Below are positions 42,295 to 50,249 of a DNA stretch of 64,000 bases, in pieces; positions within the stretch are counted from its first letter, which is position 1; each line of letters begins with the position of its first letter. Origin of the DNA: Ancylobacter radicis (GTDB lineage Bacteria > Pseudomonadota > Alphaproteobacteria > Rhizobiales > Xanthobacteraceae); contig NZ_JAHCQH010000012.1 of assembly GCF_018449475.1 (NCBI RefSeq), positions 62,001-126,000 on the forward strand, written 5' to 3'. The notes below the pieces were generated by a model. The model ran no database searches. It was not told the origin of the DNA and saw nothing but the letters and a program-made list of their open reading frames with translations. Made by a program: the position numbers and the translations under genes.

Positions 42295-43278
42295 ATGCTG
42301 ACCACCACCTTCCGCCGGTGCCTTGCCGGCGCCTTCACCGGGGCCGTGCTCGCCGCGTCGGTTGCCCAGCCGGCCGCCGCCGGCAAGATCTCCATCGGCC
42401 ACACGGTGTGGGTCGGCTACGGCCCGCTCTACCTCGCCAAGGAGCTCGGCTACTTCAAGGAAAACGGCGTCGACGCCGAGTTCCAGGTGGTCGATGATTC
42501 CGCGCTGGCGATGGCCGCGCAGGCCGCCGGCAAGCTGGACGGCACCGCCACCACGCTGGACGAGATCCTGAAGTACCGCTCGGACAATTTCTGCTTCAAG
42601 GCGGTCGCCCTGTTCGACGAGAGCCATGGCGGCGACGGCATGGTCTCGCTCAAGGAGATCAACTCGCTGGCCGATCTCAAGGGCAAGACGGTGGCGCTGA
42701 ACGAGGGCTCGACCTCGCAGTTCTGGTTCTCCTACCTGATGAAGAAGCAGGGCCTGCCGCTCAAGGATGTCGAAGTGCTCAACATGAGCGCCGACGCCGC
42801 CGCCGCCGCCTTCATCGCCGGCCAGGTGCCCGCAGCCGTCACCTGGGAGCCGAACCTGACGCTGGTGAAGACCAAGAATGTCGGCAAGGTGCTGACCGAC
42901 AGCGCCGCCACCCCCGGCGTCATCGTCGACGTGCTGGAATTCTCCTGCTCGGTCATCAAGGACCGTCCGCAGGACGTGAAGGGCTTCGTCGCCGCGCTGC
43001 AGAAGGCGGTCGACTACATCAAGACCAACCCCGAAAAGGCCTATGCCATCATGGCCAAGGGCGTCGGCGGCTATCTCTCCGAGCCGAAGGACTTCGCCGA
43101 CGCCGCCTCGGGCGTGAAGTTCTACGACAAGGCGATGACCATTGATTACCTCGGCACGCCCGCCAAGCCCGGCAAGGTCACCGAGGTGATCGCCCTCGGC
43201 AATGAGATCTGGACCGACCTCGGCAAGATCAAGAAGCCGATCACCTATGCCGAGATCATCGACCCGTCCTTCCAGTAA
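42295..43278 (+). CDS. NitT/TauT-type ABC transporter substrate-binding protein
   Basis: The 327-residue protein has a signal peptide (about residues 1-29, ending PAAAG). The mature protein has the NitT/TauT pattern: ISIGHTVWVGYGPLYLAKEL, GYFKENGVDAEFQVVDD, LKGKTVALNEGSTSQFWFSYL, AAFIAGQVPAAVTWEPNL. Such proteins bind nitrate, taurine, sulfonates, thiamine precursors or aromatic acids; the ligand is unknown. It starts the second transporter of the region and may be the uptake system for the oxidative genes that follow at 45368-51392. It is clearly diverged from the 36979 protein, so the two systems are unlikely to have the same substrate. Confidence 0.88.
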   Translation: MLTTTFRRCLAGAFTGAVLAASVAQPAAAGKISIGHTVWVGYGPLYLAKELGYFKENGVDAEFQVVDDSALAMAAQAAGKLDGTATTLDEILKYRSDNFCFKAVALFDESHGGDGMVSLKEINSLADLKGKTVALNEGSTSQFWFSYLMKKQGLPLKDVEVLNMSADAAAAAFIAGQVPAAVTWEPNLTLVKTKNVGKVLTDSAATPGVIVDVLEFSCSVIKDRPQDVKGFVAALQKAVDYIKTNPEKAYAIMAKGVGGYLSEPKDFADAASGVKFYDKAMTIDYLGTPAKPGKVTEVIALGNEIWTDLGKIKKPITYAEIIDPSFQ

Positions 43279-43343
43279 GCCGCGCGGGGGCGCCCGGCAG
43301 CGGGCGCTCCCTCCCCTTTTGCCTTTTCGTTCCGAGACAGCCC

Positions 43344-44147
43344 ATGGCCCGCAAGCGTTCCGTCGTCGACCTCTGCCTCACCCCGAAGGAGGAGGTGCCC
43401 GGCGCGCTGCGCTATCTCGTCTCGACGCTGGTCTGGCTGCTGGTCATCGGCGCCTGGTCGTTCGCCACCTATGGCGGCTTCATGCAGGACATCTTCCTGC
43501 CCTCGCCGACCGCCGTGATCGGCGCCTTCTTCCGCCTGCTGGATGACGGCACGCTCGCCCAGCACATCTGGGCCAGCCTTCAGGTCGTCGTCATCGGCTT
43601 CCTCATCTCCTCGCTGCTCGCCGTGCCGCTCGGCCTGCTGATGGGCACCTTCCGCGTGGTGCAGGCCGGCCTCGAACCGCTGGTCAATTTCATCCGCTAT
43701 TTGCCGGTGACCTCCTTCGTGCCGCTGTTCATCCTGTGGATCGGCATCGGCATCGAGCAGCGCATCATGGTCATCTTCTTCGGCACCTTCTTCCAGCAGC
43801 TGGTGATGATCGCCGACGTCTCGCGCGGCGTCTCCAAGGACCTGCTCAACGCCTCCTACACGCTCGGCGCGTCGCGCCGCGACGCGCTGCTGCATGTGCT
43901 CACCCCGGCCTCGCTGCCCGGCATCGTCGATACGCTGCGCATCACTATGGGCTGGGCCTGGACCTATCTCGTGGTCGCCGAGCTCGTCGCCGCCTCCTCG
44001 GGCCTCGGCTACATCTCGATGAAGGCGATGCGCGGCTTTCAGGTCGACGTGATCTTCCTCGCCATCGCCGTGATCGGCCTGCTCGGCCTGTTCACCGACA
44101 CGATCTTCCGGCTGGTCCGCCTGCGCCTCGTGCCGTGGGCGAACTGA
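43344..44147 (+). CDS. ABC transporter permease, NitT/TauT (SsuC/TauC-like)
   Basis: The 267-residue protein has six predicted membrane helices and the coupling-helix signature in NASYTLGASRRDALLHVLTPASLPG. FLPSPTAVIGAFFRLLDDG and GMGWAWTYLVVAELVAASSGLGY-like segments are typical of TauC/SsuC permeases. It acts with the 42295 binding protein and the 44183 ATPase. It is 65 bases from the binding-protein gene and 35 from the ATPase gene, so the three form an operon. Confidence 0.9.
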   Translation: MARKRSVVDLCLTPKEEVPGALRYLVSTLVWLLVIGAWSFATYGGFMQDIFLPSPTAVIGAFFRLLDDGTLAQHIWASLQVVVIGFLISSLLAVPLGLLMGTFRVVQAGLEPLVNFIRYLPVTSFVPLFILWIGIGIEQRIMVIFFGTFFQQLVMIADVSRGVSKDLLNASYTLGASRRDALLHVLTPASLPGIVDTLRITMGWAWTYLVVAELVAASSGLGYISMKAMRGFQVDVIFLAIAVIGLLGLFTDTIFRLVRLRLVPWAN

Positions 44148-44182
44148 ACACCCCGGCCAACCGAGAACGAAAGGGCCTCGCC

Positions 44183-45022
44183 ATGAGCGCCGCTGAAATC
44201 CTGCGGGCTGCCGCCCCCGTCGAGACCTCCGCCCCTGTTGCCGGCGAGACGCCGCGCCTGCGCATCCAGGATGTGCGGCTGGAATATGCGACCCGCGGCA
44301 AGACCGTGGTGGCGATCGACAACATCTCGATCGACGTGCCGGACAACCAGTTCGCCGTCATCGTCGGTCCGTCCGGCTGCGGCAAGTCGAGCCTGCTCTA
44401 TCTCGTCGCCGGCCTCGCCCAGCCGACCTCCGGCGAGATCCTGCTGGGTGACGAGGAAGTCGACGGCCCCGGCCCGGATCGCGGCATGGTGTTCCAGTCC
44501 TACACGCTGTTTCCCTGGCTCACCGTGCGCGAGAATGTCGAATTCGGCCTCAAGCGCCGCAAGATGCCGGCCGCCGAGCGCGAGGCGATCGTCAACCGCT
44601 ACCTCAACGAAACGGGCCTCGCCGCCTTCCACGACGCCTACCCCAAGCAGCTCTCCGGCGGCATGATGCAGCGCGTGGCGATCGCCCGCGCGCTCGCCAA
44701 CGACCCGAAGATCCTCTTGATGGACGAGCCCTTCGGTGCGCTCGACAGCCAGACCCGCAACACCATGCAGAAGCTGCTGCTGCGGGTGTGGGAGGAGAAC
44801 CGCAAGACCGTCCTCTTCGTCACCCACGACATTGACGAGGCGATCCTGCTCGGCGACCGCATCTATGTGATGACCGCCCGCCCCGGCCGGCTGAAGGAGG
44901 AGATCATCGTCCCGATCGCCCGCCCGCGCACCATGGACATGGTTATGGATCCCGAATTCATCGCCGTGAAGCGCCGGATTCTCGAATTGCTGAAGAACGA
45001 GATCAAGGACGACGAGCACTGA
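44183..45022 (+). CDS. ABC transporter ATPase, NitT/TauT (SsuB/TauB-like)
   Basis: The 279-residue ATPase has Walker [10 protein letters not shown], the Q-loop [18 protein letters not shown], the signature [15 protein letters not shown], Walker [16 protein letters not shown] and [19 protein letters not shown]. An N-terminal alanine-rich lead of about 30 residues precedes the domain. The ATG at 44183 gives [10 protein letters not shown]; the frame is open further upstream within the permease gene but not coding. Its end is followed by a tandem pair of 126-base repeats, which separates it from the SDR gene by 345 bases. Confidence 0.93.
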   Translation: MSAAEILRAAAPVETSAPVAGETPRLRIQDVRLEYATRGKTVVAIDNISIDVPDNQFAVIVGPSGCGKSSLLYLVAGLAQPTSGEILLGDEEVDGPGPDRGMVFQSYTLFPWLTVRENVEFGLKRRKMPAAEREAIVNRYLNETGLAAFHDAYPKQLSGGMMQRVAIARALANDPKILLMDEPFGALDSQTRNTMQKLLLRVWEENRKTVLFVTHDIDEAILLGDRIYVMTARPGRLKEEIIVPIARPRTMDMVMDPEFIAVKRRILELLKNEIKDDEH

Positions 45023-45044
45023 GGGCGGTGGGCGCCTCTCACAC

Positions 45045-45335
45045 CGTCATGGCCGGACTTGATCCGGCCATCCACGCCTTCCACCACGTGCCCGGCCCAA
45101 GTCGTGGATCCCCGGGCCAAGCCCGGGGATGATGGCGCTTGGGAGGACGACGACCGATGAAACAGAACACCGTCATGGCCGGGCTTGACCCGGTCCTCCA
45201 CGCCTTCCACCACGTGCCCGGCCCAAGTCGTGGATCCCCGGGTCAAGCCCGGGGATGACGGCGCTTGGGAGGACGACGACCGATGAAACAGAACACCGTC
45301 ATGGCCGGGCTTGATCCGGCCATCCACGACGTCCC
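45045..45335. repeat. 126-bp tandem repeat built from family A elements (2.3 copies)
   Basis: Copies lie at 45045-45170 and 45171-45296, differing at six positions, and a third copy is cut off after about 38 bases. Each unit holds a reverse-oriented family A element plus the tail GCGCTTGGGAGGACGACGAC and CGATGAAACAGAACAC. The tandem arrangement fills most of the 345-base gap 45023-45367; no gene is present there. Confidence 0.95.
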
Positions 45336-45367
45336 GGCGTGACAACGCCGACCCGAGTGAACCACCC

Positions 45368-46138
45368 ATGACCCACCCCGCCTTCGACCTCACCGGCCGC
45401 ACCGCCCTCGTCACCGGCGCGAGCCGGGGTATCGGCGCGGCGCTGGCCACCGCGCTGGCCTCCGCCGGGGCGGATGTGGCGATCACCGCGCGCGACACGG
45501 CCTCCCTCGCGGAGACGCAAGCCGCCATCCAAGCCCTCGGCCGGCGCGCCATCCCCCTCGCCCTCGACGTCACCGATGTCGCCGGCATCCGCGCCACCAT
45601 CGACACAGCGGCCACCGCGCTGGGCGGGCTCGACATCCTCATCAACAATGCCGGCATGGAGCAGGTCTGCCCGGCGCTGGAGGTCGAGGAGGCGCTGTGG
45701 GACGCCATTCTCGACACCAATCTCAAGGGCGCCTTCTTCTGCGCGCAGGCGGCCGCAAAGGCGATGCGCGCCGGCGGCAGAACGGGCGCCATCGTCAATC
45801 TGTGCTCGCTCACCTCCGAGGTCGGCATCCCCACCGCCGTGCCCTATGGCTCGTCCAAGACCGGCCTGCTCGGCATGACGCGGGCGCTGGCCACGGAATG
45901 GGCGCCGCTCGGCATCCGCGTCAACGCCATCGCGCCCGGCTATTTCCGCACGGCGATGACGGAAGTGTTCTACGCCGATCCCGCCTGGCAGGCGGCCATG
46001 CTGCCGAAAATCCCGCTCGGCCGTTTCGGCGAATTGGACGACCTCGCCGGCATCGTCATCTTCCTCGCCAGCGATGCCTCCGGCTACATTACCGGCCAGT
46101 GCTTCCCGGTCGATGGCGGCTTCCTCGCCTCGGTGTGA
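45368..46138 (+). CDS. SDR family oxidoreductase
   Basis: The 256-residue classical short-chain dehydrogenase has the cofactor motif TGASRGIGAALA, NNAG in ILINNAGMEQVCPA, the catalytic serine in LCSLTSEVG, YGSSK as the YxxxK pair, and APGYFRTAMTE. Loop residues after the second strand (TARDT) suggest NADP(H) preference. It would oxidise or reduce a secondary alcohol. It is the first of five plus-strand genes (SDR, HisD-like, zinc alcohol dehydrogenase, kinase, hydroxyacid oxidase) that look like one catabolic unit. The ATG at 45368 lies after the 126-bp repeats. Confidence 0.88.
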   Translation: MTHPAFDLTGRTALVTGASRGIGAALATALASAGADVAITARDTASLAETQAAIQALGRRAIPLALDVTDVAGIRATIDTAATALGGLDILINNAGMEQVCPALEVEEALWDAILDTNLKGAFFCAQAAAKAMRAGGRTGAIVNLCSLTSEVGIPTAVPYGSSKTGLLGMTRALATEWAPLGIRVNAIAPGYFRTAMTEVFYADPAWQAAMLPKIPLGRFGELDDLAGIVIFLASDASGYITGQCFPVDGGFLASV

Positions 46139-46198
46139 CCCCACACCGCCCGCGAATTGGGCAGGCGGCGCGACAATTTTGGTCTCACAGACGGGCTG

Positions 46199-46214
46199 AT
46201 ATGTATGTACATAT
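46199..46214. promoter_or_regulatory. Perfect 7-bp inverted repeat upstream of the HisD-like gene
   Basis: ATATGTA-TG-TACATAT lies 32 bases before the start codon at 46247, in an otherwise GC-rich 108-base gap. Its TGTATGTACA core resembles GntR-family operators. No GntR gene is visible in the window. Confidence 0.55.
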
Positions 46215-46246
46215 TCACCCAGACCGAGACGTTGAGGGCCTGAACC

Positions 46247-47575
46247 ATGTCGGAATCGATCTGCAATCTCCATGAGCTGGCACATCTGGACGCGGAAGGC
46301 CGCGCCGCCCTGCTGAGGCGCTCGGAAACCGATCTCTCCGGCTTCATCGAGAAGGTCCGCCCGATCATCGAGGCGGTGCGGACCGAAGGCGACGCGGCGC
46401 TGGCCCGCTTCGCCCGCGATTTCGACAAGGCCAATCTCTCGCCCGACCGCATCAAGGCGACCGAGGCGGAGTTCGACGAGGCCTTCACCAAGGTCGCCCC
46501 GGAGGTGATCGACAGCATCCGCTTCGGCATTTCCAACATCCGCAGCTTCCATGAGGAGCAGGCCCCTGAGCCGATGTGGCTGAAGGAAGTGCGCCCCGGC
46601 GCCTTCGCCGGCGACCGCTGGACGCCGATTTCCTCCGTCGCGCTCTATGTGCCGCGCGGCAAGGGAGCCTTTCCCTCCGTCACCATGATGACCGCCGTGC
46701 CGGCCACCGTCGCCAAGGTGCCGAACATCGCCATTGTCACGCCCCCGACCGAGGATGGCGGCGTGGACGCGGCCACGCTGGTCGCCGCCCGCCTCGCCGG
46801 CGTCGAGACCGTTTATAAATGCGGCGGCGCCCAAGCCGTGGCGGCGGTCGCCCATGGCACGCAGACCGTCGGCAAGGCGATCAAGATCGTCGGCCCCGGC
46901 TCGCCCTGGCTGGTGGCGGCCAAGCGGCTTCTGTCCGACATCATCGACACCGGCCTGCCCGCCGGGCCGTCCGAAGCCATCATCTTCGCCGATGGCACGG
47001 TGAATGGCGCGGTCGCCGCGCTCGACCTGCTGATCGAGGCCGAGCATGGGCCGGACAGCTCCGCCTATCTCGTCACCCATTCGCGCGAGGTGGCCGAGGC
47101 CGCGCTGAAAGCCCTGCCGGGCCTCTGGGCCCGCATGAGCGAGCAGCGCGTCGCGTTCTCCAAAGCCGTGCTCACCGGCAAAAGCGGCGGCATCGTGCTG
47201 ACCTCGTCGGTCGAGGAGAGCATCGACTTCATCAACGCCTATGCCCCCGAGCATCTGGAAATCCTTTCCACCGACCCCTTCGCCCATCTCGGCCGCATCA
47301 CCGAGGCGGCGGAGGTGCTGATGGGCCCGCACACGCCCGTCACCATCGCCAATTTCGTGCTGGGGCCGAACGCCGTGCTGCCGACCAGCCGCTGGGCCCG
47401 TACCTATGGCCCGCTCTCGGTGACGGATTTCCTCAAGCGGTCGTCCATCGGCTATGTCACCGGCAGCGCCTACCCGGAATTCGCCGCCCACGCCCGCCGC
47501 CTCGCCCGCTATGAGGGCTTTTCCAGCCACGAGAACGCGGTCTCGGAACTGCGCGACGAGTTGCTGAAGGGGTAG
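46247..47575 (+). CDS. Histidinol-dehydrogenase-like alcohol dehydrogenase with altered zinc ligands
   Basis: The 442-residue protein has the HisD fold throughout: YVPRGKGAFPSVTMMTAVPA, KCGGAQAVAAVAHGTQTVGK, VGPGSPWLVAAKRLL, GLPAGPSEAIIFAD and YAPEHLEIL with the catalytic pair Glu335-His336. Compared with E. coli HisD the four zinc ligands Gln-His-Asp-His become Glu264, His267, Asn369 and His428, a reciprocal Q-to-E and D-to-N change. Paralogues of HisD act on other primary alcohols, for example sulfopropanediol dehydrogenase HpsN, oxidising them in four electrons to the carboxylate. No his genes are nearby and the context is catabolic, so a biosynthetic HisD is unlikely. A dyad operator candidate lies upstream. 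Confidence 0.82.
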   Translation: MSESICNLHELAHLDAEGRAALLRRSETDLSGFIEKVRPIIEAVRTEGDAALARFARDFDKANLSPDRIKATEAEFDEAFTKVAPEVIDSIRFGISNIRSFHEEQAPEPMWLKEVRPGAFAGDRWTPISSVALYVPRGKGAFPSVTMMTAVPATVAKVPNIAIVTPPTEDGGVDAATLVAARLAGVETVYKCGGAQAVAAVAHGTQTVGKAIKIVGPGSPWLVAAKRLLSDIIDTGLPAGPSEAIIFADGTVNGAVAALDLLIEAEHGPDSSAYLVTHSREVAEAALKALPGLWARMSEQRVAFSKAVLTGKSGGIVLTSSVEESIDFINAYAPEHLEILSTDPFAHLGRITEAAEVLMGPHTPVTIANFVLGPNAVLPTSRWARTYGPLSVTDFLKRSSIGYVTGSAYPEFAAHARRLARYEGFSSHENAVSELRDELLKG

Positions 47576-47612
47576 GGAAGGGAATGCCGCTCCGCGTTCT
47601 CTCCCAGGCGCA

Positions 47613-47734
47613 CCGTCATCCTGAGGTGCGCGCGCAGCGCGCCTTGAAGGATATCGCCGGCCGACCGGCCACCAAATGGCCGTCGCCTGCGGGCTTCGAC
47701 ACGCGGGGCCGAGCCCCGCGGCTCAGCATGACGG
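47613..47734. repeat. Intergenic inverted repeat, family B
   Basis: CCGTCATCCTGAGGTGCGCGCGCAG ... GGCTCAGCATGACGG (inner bases omitted), with internal GCCGG/CCGGC and GGGGC/GCCCC arms. It resembles the hairpins at 12366-12480 and occupies the first half of the 319-base gap 47576-47894. Confidence 0.75.
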
Positions 47735-47762
47735 ATGGCAAGGGGGTGTCCCACCTGATCGA

Positions 47763-47878
47763 CCGTCATCCCCGGGCTTGGCCCGGGGATCCACGACTTG
47801 CCCCGTCCCGCCCCGTGCACGCGAAGACGTGGAGGACCGGGATGATCCCCGGATCACGTCCGGGGACGGCCATGACGG
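47763..47878. repeat. Intergenic inverted repeat, family A copy 7 (diverged right half)
   Basis: The left half is the usual CCGTCATCCCCGGGCTTGG, while the right half is diverged (GATGATCCCCGGATCACG, then GGCCATGACGG). It ends 16 bases before the alcohol dehydrogenase start, so the 47895 gene has almost no other leader sequence. Confidence 0.8.
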
Positions 47879-47894
47879 ACTGCGGAGTGACACG

Positions 47895-48914
47895 ATGAAA
47901 GCCGTCCGTCTGCATGCCGCCGGTGATCTACGCGTGGAAGACATCCCCGCCCCCGGCACGCCCGCGCCCGGCTGGGTGCGGCTGGCCGTGACGGCGGCCG
48001 GCATTTGCGGCTCGGACCTGCATAATTTCCGCACCGGGCAATGGATCACCCGCGCCCCCTCCGTCGCCGGCCATGAGCTGACCGGCATCGTCGCGGAGCT
48101 GGGCGAGGGGGTGAGCGGCCTCACGGTGGGGCAAAGCGTGGTGGCGGATTCCCGCTTCTGGTGCGGGGCGTGCCCGGCCTGCCGCGCGGGTCGCCATCAT
48201 CTGTGCGAAAAACTCGGCTTTGTCGGCGAGGCCTGCGATGGCGGCTTCGCCGAACAGGTCAACCTGCCCGCGCGCCTCCTCTTCCCCGTCGACCCCGCCA
48301 TCGACCCGGCGGTCGCCGCCATGGCCGAGCCGCTGGCGGTGGCGCTGCACACGCTGCGGCGCCTCGCCCTCCAGCCCGGCGAGCCGGTGCTCGTGCTCGG
48401 CTGCGGCACCATTGGCGGGCTCTGCGCGCTGCTGCTCACTCATGACCATGACGGCCCGGTGCTGGTGGTCGACCGCAACGCCGCCCGCGCCCAAAGCGTG
48501 GCTGAGGTGACCGGGGCGACCATCGTCCCGCTGGAACCGCAAGCGATCCGCGCCGCGCTCAAGGGAGCACTGCCCATGGCCGCCATCGAGGCGACCGGCA
48601 GCACCGCCGCGCTCGCCCATCTGCTCGGGGGCATTGAGGGCGGCGGGCGGATCGGCCTCGTCGGCATCTTCCATGGCCGGCTCGACATCGACCCCAATCT
48701 GCTGGTCGAGCGCGAGGTGAGCCTCATCGGCTGCCACGCCTTCACCGACGAGCTCGCCCTTGCACTCACTGCACTGACCGTCCACCACACTGCACTCCTT
48801 GACCTCGTGGATCAGCAGGTGGAACTCGGCGCCGTGCCATCCGCCTATGCGCGCCTGCTGGCGGGCGAAGCGACGGGTTTGAAGACCATTATCCGCCCGC
48901 AAGGGGTATCATGA
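47895..48914 (+). CDS. Zinc-dependent medium-chain alcohol dehydrogenase (sorbitol/threonine dehydrogenase-like)
   Basis: The 339-residue protein has the catalytic zinc residues Cys38 (GICGSDLHN) and His60-Glu61 (GHELTG). The four structural-zinc cysteines are 90, 93, 96 and 104 (CGACPACRAGRHHLC), followed by the cofactor motif VLGCGTIGGLCALLL and VDRNAARA, whose Asp suggests NAD. It would oxidise a secondary alcohol of a polyol-like substrate. Its stop overlaps the kinase start by four bases. Together with the SDR at 45368 it could interconvert the stereoisomers of the substrate of the HisD-like enzyme via the ketone; that is inference. Confidence 0.88.
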   Translation: MKAVRLHAAGDLRVEDIPAPGTPAPGWVRLAVTAAGICGSDLHNFRTGQWITRAPSVAGHELTGIVAELGEGVSGLTVGQSVVADSRFWCGACPACRAGRHHLCEKLGFVGEACDGGFAEQVNLPARLLFPVDPAIDPAVAAMAEPLAVALHTLRRLALQPGEPVLVLGCGTIGGLCALLLTHDHDGPVLVVDRNAARAQSVAEVTGATIVPLEPQAIRAALKGALPMAAIEATGSTAALAHLLGGIEGGGRIGLVGIFHGRLDIDPNLLVEREVSLIGCHAFTDELALALTALTVHHTALLDLVDQQVELGAVPSAYARLLAGEATGLKTIIRPQGVS

Positions 48915-50221
48915 CACCTGATCGCACGCCCCCAAGCCGCACCGCCCATATCCGCGCTTTGGCGCTGCGCGATCCGGCGGCGGCGGAGGCACCGCTGGCT
49001 GCCCTGCTGGCCGACCTGTTCGCCGTCAAGCCATTGAAGCTGAAGATCAATCTCGACCAGTACAGCCTCAACTCGCTGAACGGTTTCTTTAATACCGAGG
49101 ACGGCGCCTTCTTCTTCAAGTTCCATCAGGAGGAAGGCGAGGAGGCGATGGCCGGAGAATATTACCGCGCCGACATCCTCGCCAAGGCCGGCCTGCCGGT
49201 CGATCAGCCGGTGCTGATGTCGACCCTGCCGGGCGAGCAGATCCTGATCTATCGCCGCCGCGACGAGCCGCGCTTTTCCGACGTGCTGCGCACCCTCGAC
49301 CTGGCCGACGAACCCGCCCTGCGCGCCCTCGCCGTGGAGGCGGAACGCCAGCTTTCTCAAAGCCTTAGCGCCACCTATCGCGACACGCTGCACCCGATCT
49401 CACCGGCTGAGGCGAGCGCCGAGCCGATCCACCGGCTGTTCCATGAGCGGCTGATCGACCGCGCCCCCTACGCCTTCCCCGGCGGGCGCTACCGCGACTT
49501 CTATGTCGGCCAGAGCTTCCCCCTGCCCGGCCAAACCCTTGACTGGGAAGACATTTCCACCCGTCGCTTCACCGTGAACGGCGTCACCTATGCCAGCACG
49601 CTGGGCGACCTCTTCACCGCCGCCGAGGCCCGGCTTCGCCCGGAACGCCTCGCCGATGCCGGCGGCGTGGTCGCCCATGGCGATGCGCACAACGCCAATG
49701 TCTGGTTCAGCCAGCAGGGCGAGCAAGCCCACCTCTCCTTCTTCGATCCGGCCTTTGCCGGAGCCCATGTGCCGACCCTGCTCGCGGAAATAAAAGCGAG
49801 CTTTCACAACATATTCGCCCACCCGTTCTGGCTCTATGAGCCCAGGCTGGCGAGCGACTGGTTCACCGCGCAGATGGCGCTGGACGAGGGGCGGATCGTC
49901 GTCGAGACCGACTGGCGGCTCTCGCCCATCCGCGCCGAGTTGCTGGCCGTGAAGGCACGCGAGGTCTGGCGCCCGCTGCTGGCCGAGCTCAAAAATCGCA
50001 ACATGTTACCGCAGGACTGGCGGCAGGTGATCCGCCTCGGCCTGTTCCTGTGCCCCACTCTCGTCATGAATCTGCGCGCCCATGCCCGCTCGCACACGGA
50101 AATCTCTTCCCTGATAGGGCTTTGCGTGGCGGTGATGGTTGGCTCCGCGCCGGTGGAGGGCGAGGATATCGTCACCCGCTTCCTCGATTCCATCGACCCC
50201 GACCGCCCTTCGCGTCTATAG
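48911..50221 (+). CDS. APH/choline-kinase-fold phosphotransferase, substrate unknown
   Basis: The 436-residue protein has the kinase catalytic loop VVAHGDAHNANVWF with the catalytic Asp258, and the metal-binding DPA at Asp279 in LSFFDPAFAGAHVP. A candidate nucleotide-binding lysine is Lys70 in FFFKFHQEEGEEAM. This is the aminoglycoside phosphotransferase/choline kinase arrangement. It is longer than typical APH enzymes, with an additional C-terminal helical part. It is translationally coupled to the alcohol dehydrogenase (ATGA overlap), so it most likely phosphorylates a metabolite of this pathway rather than an antibiotic. Confidence 0.75.
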   Translation: MTPDRTPPSRTAHIRALALRDPAAAEAPLAALLADLFAVKPLKLKINLDQYSLNSLNGFFNTEDGAFFFKFHQEEGEEAMAGEYYRADILAKAGLPVDQPVLMSTLPGEQILIYRRRDEPRFSDVLRTLDLADEPALRALAVEAERQLSQSLSATYRDTLHPISPAEASAEPIHRLFHERLIDRAPYAFPGGRYRDFYVGQSFPLPGQTLDWEDISTRRFTVNGVTYASTLGDLFTAAEARLRPERLADAGGVVAHGDAHNANVWFSQQGEQAHLSFFDPAFAGAHVPTLLAEIKASFHNIFAHPFWLYEPRLASDWFTAQMALDEGRIVVETDWRLSPIRAELLAVKAREVWRPLLAELKNRNMLPQDWRQVIRLGLFLCPTLVMNLRAHARSHTEISSLIGLCVAVMVGSAPVEGEDIVTRFLDSIDPDRPSRL

Positions 50222-50249
50222 GGTGCCATTTTACCGGGAGACGCCGCCC

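Noticed and set aside
45045-45335. Possible insertion sequence or transposon
   Set aside because: The tandem copies contain only hairpin repeats and no coding frame; no transposase is present.
46247-47575. Biosynthetic histidinol dehydrogenase hisD
   Set aside because: The zinc ligands differ and no his genes are nearby; the neighbours are catabolic oxidoreductases and a transporter.
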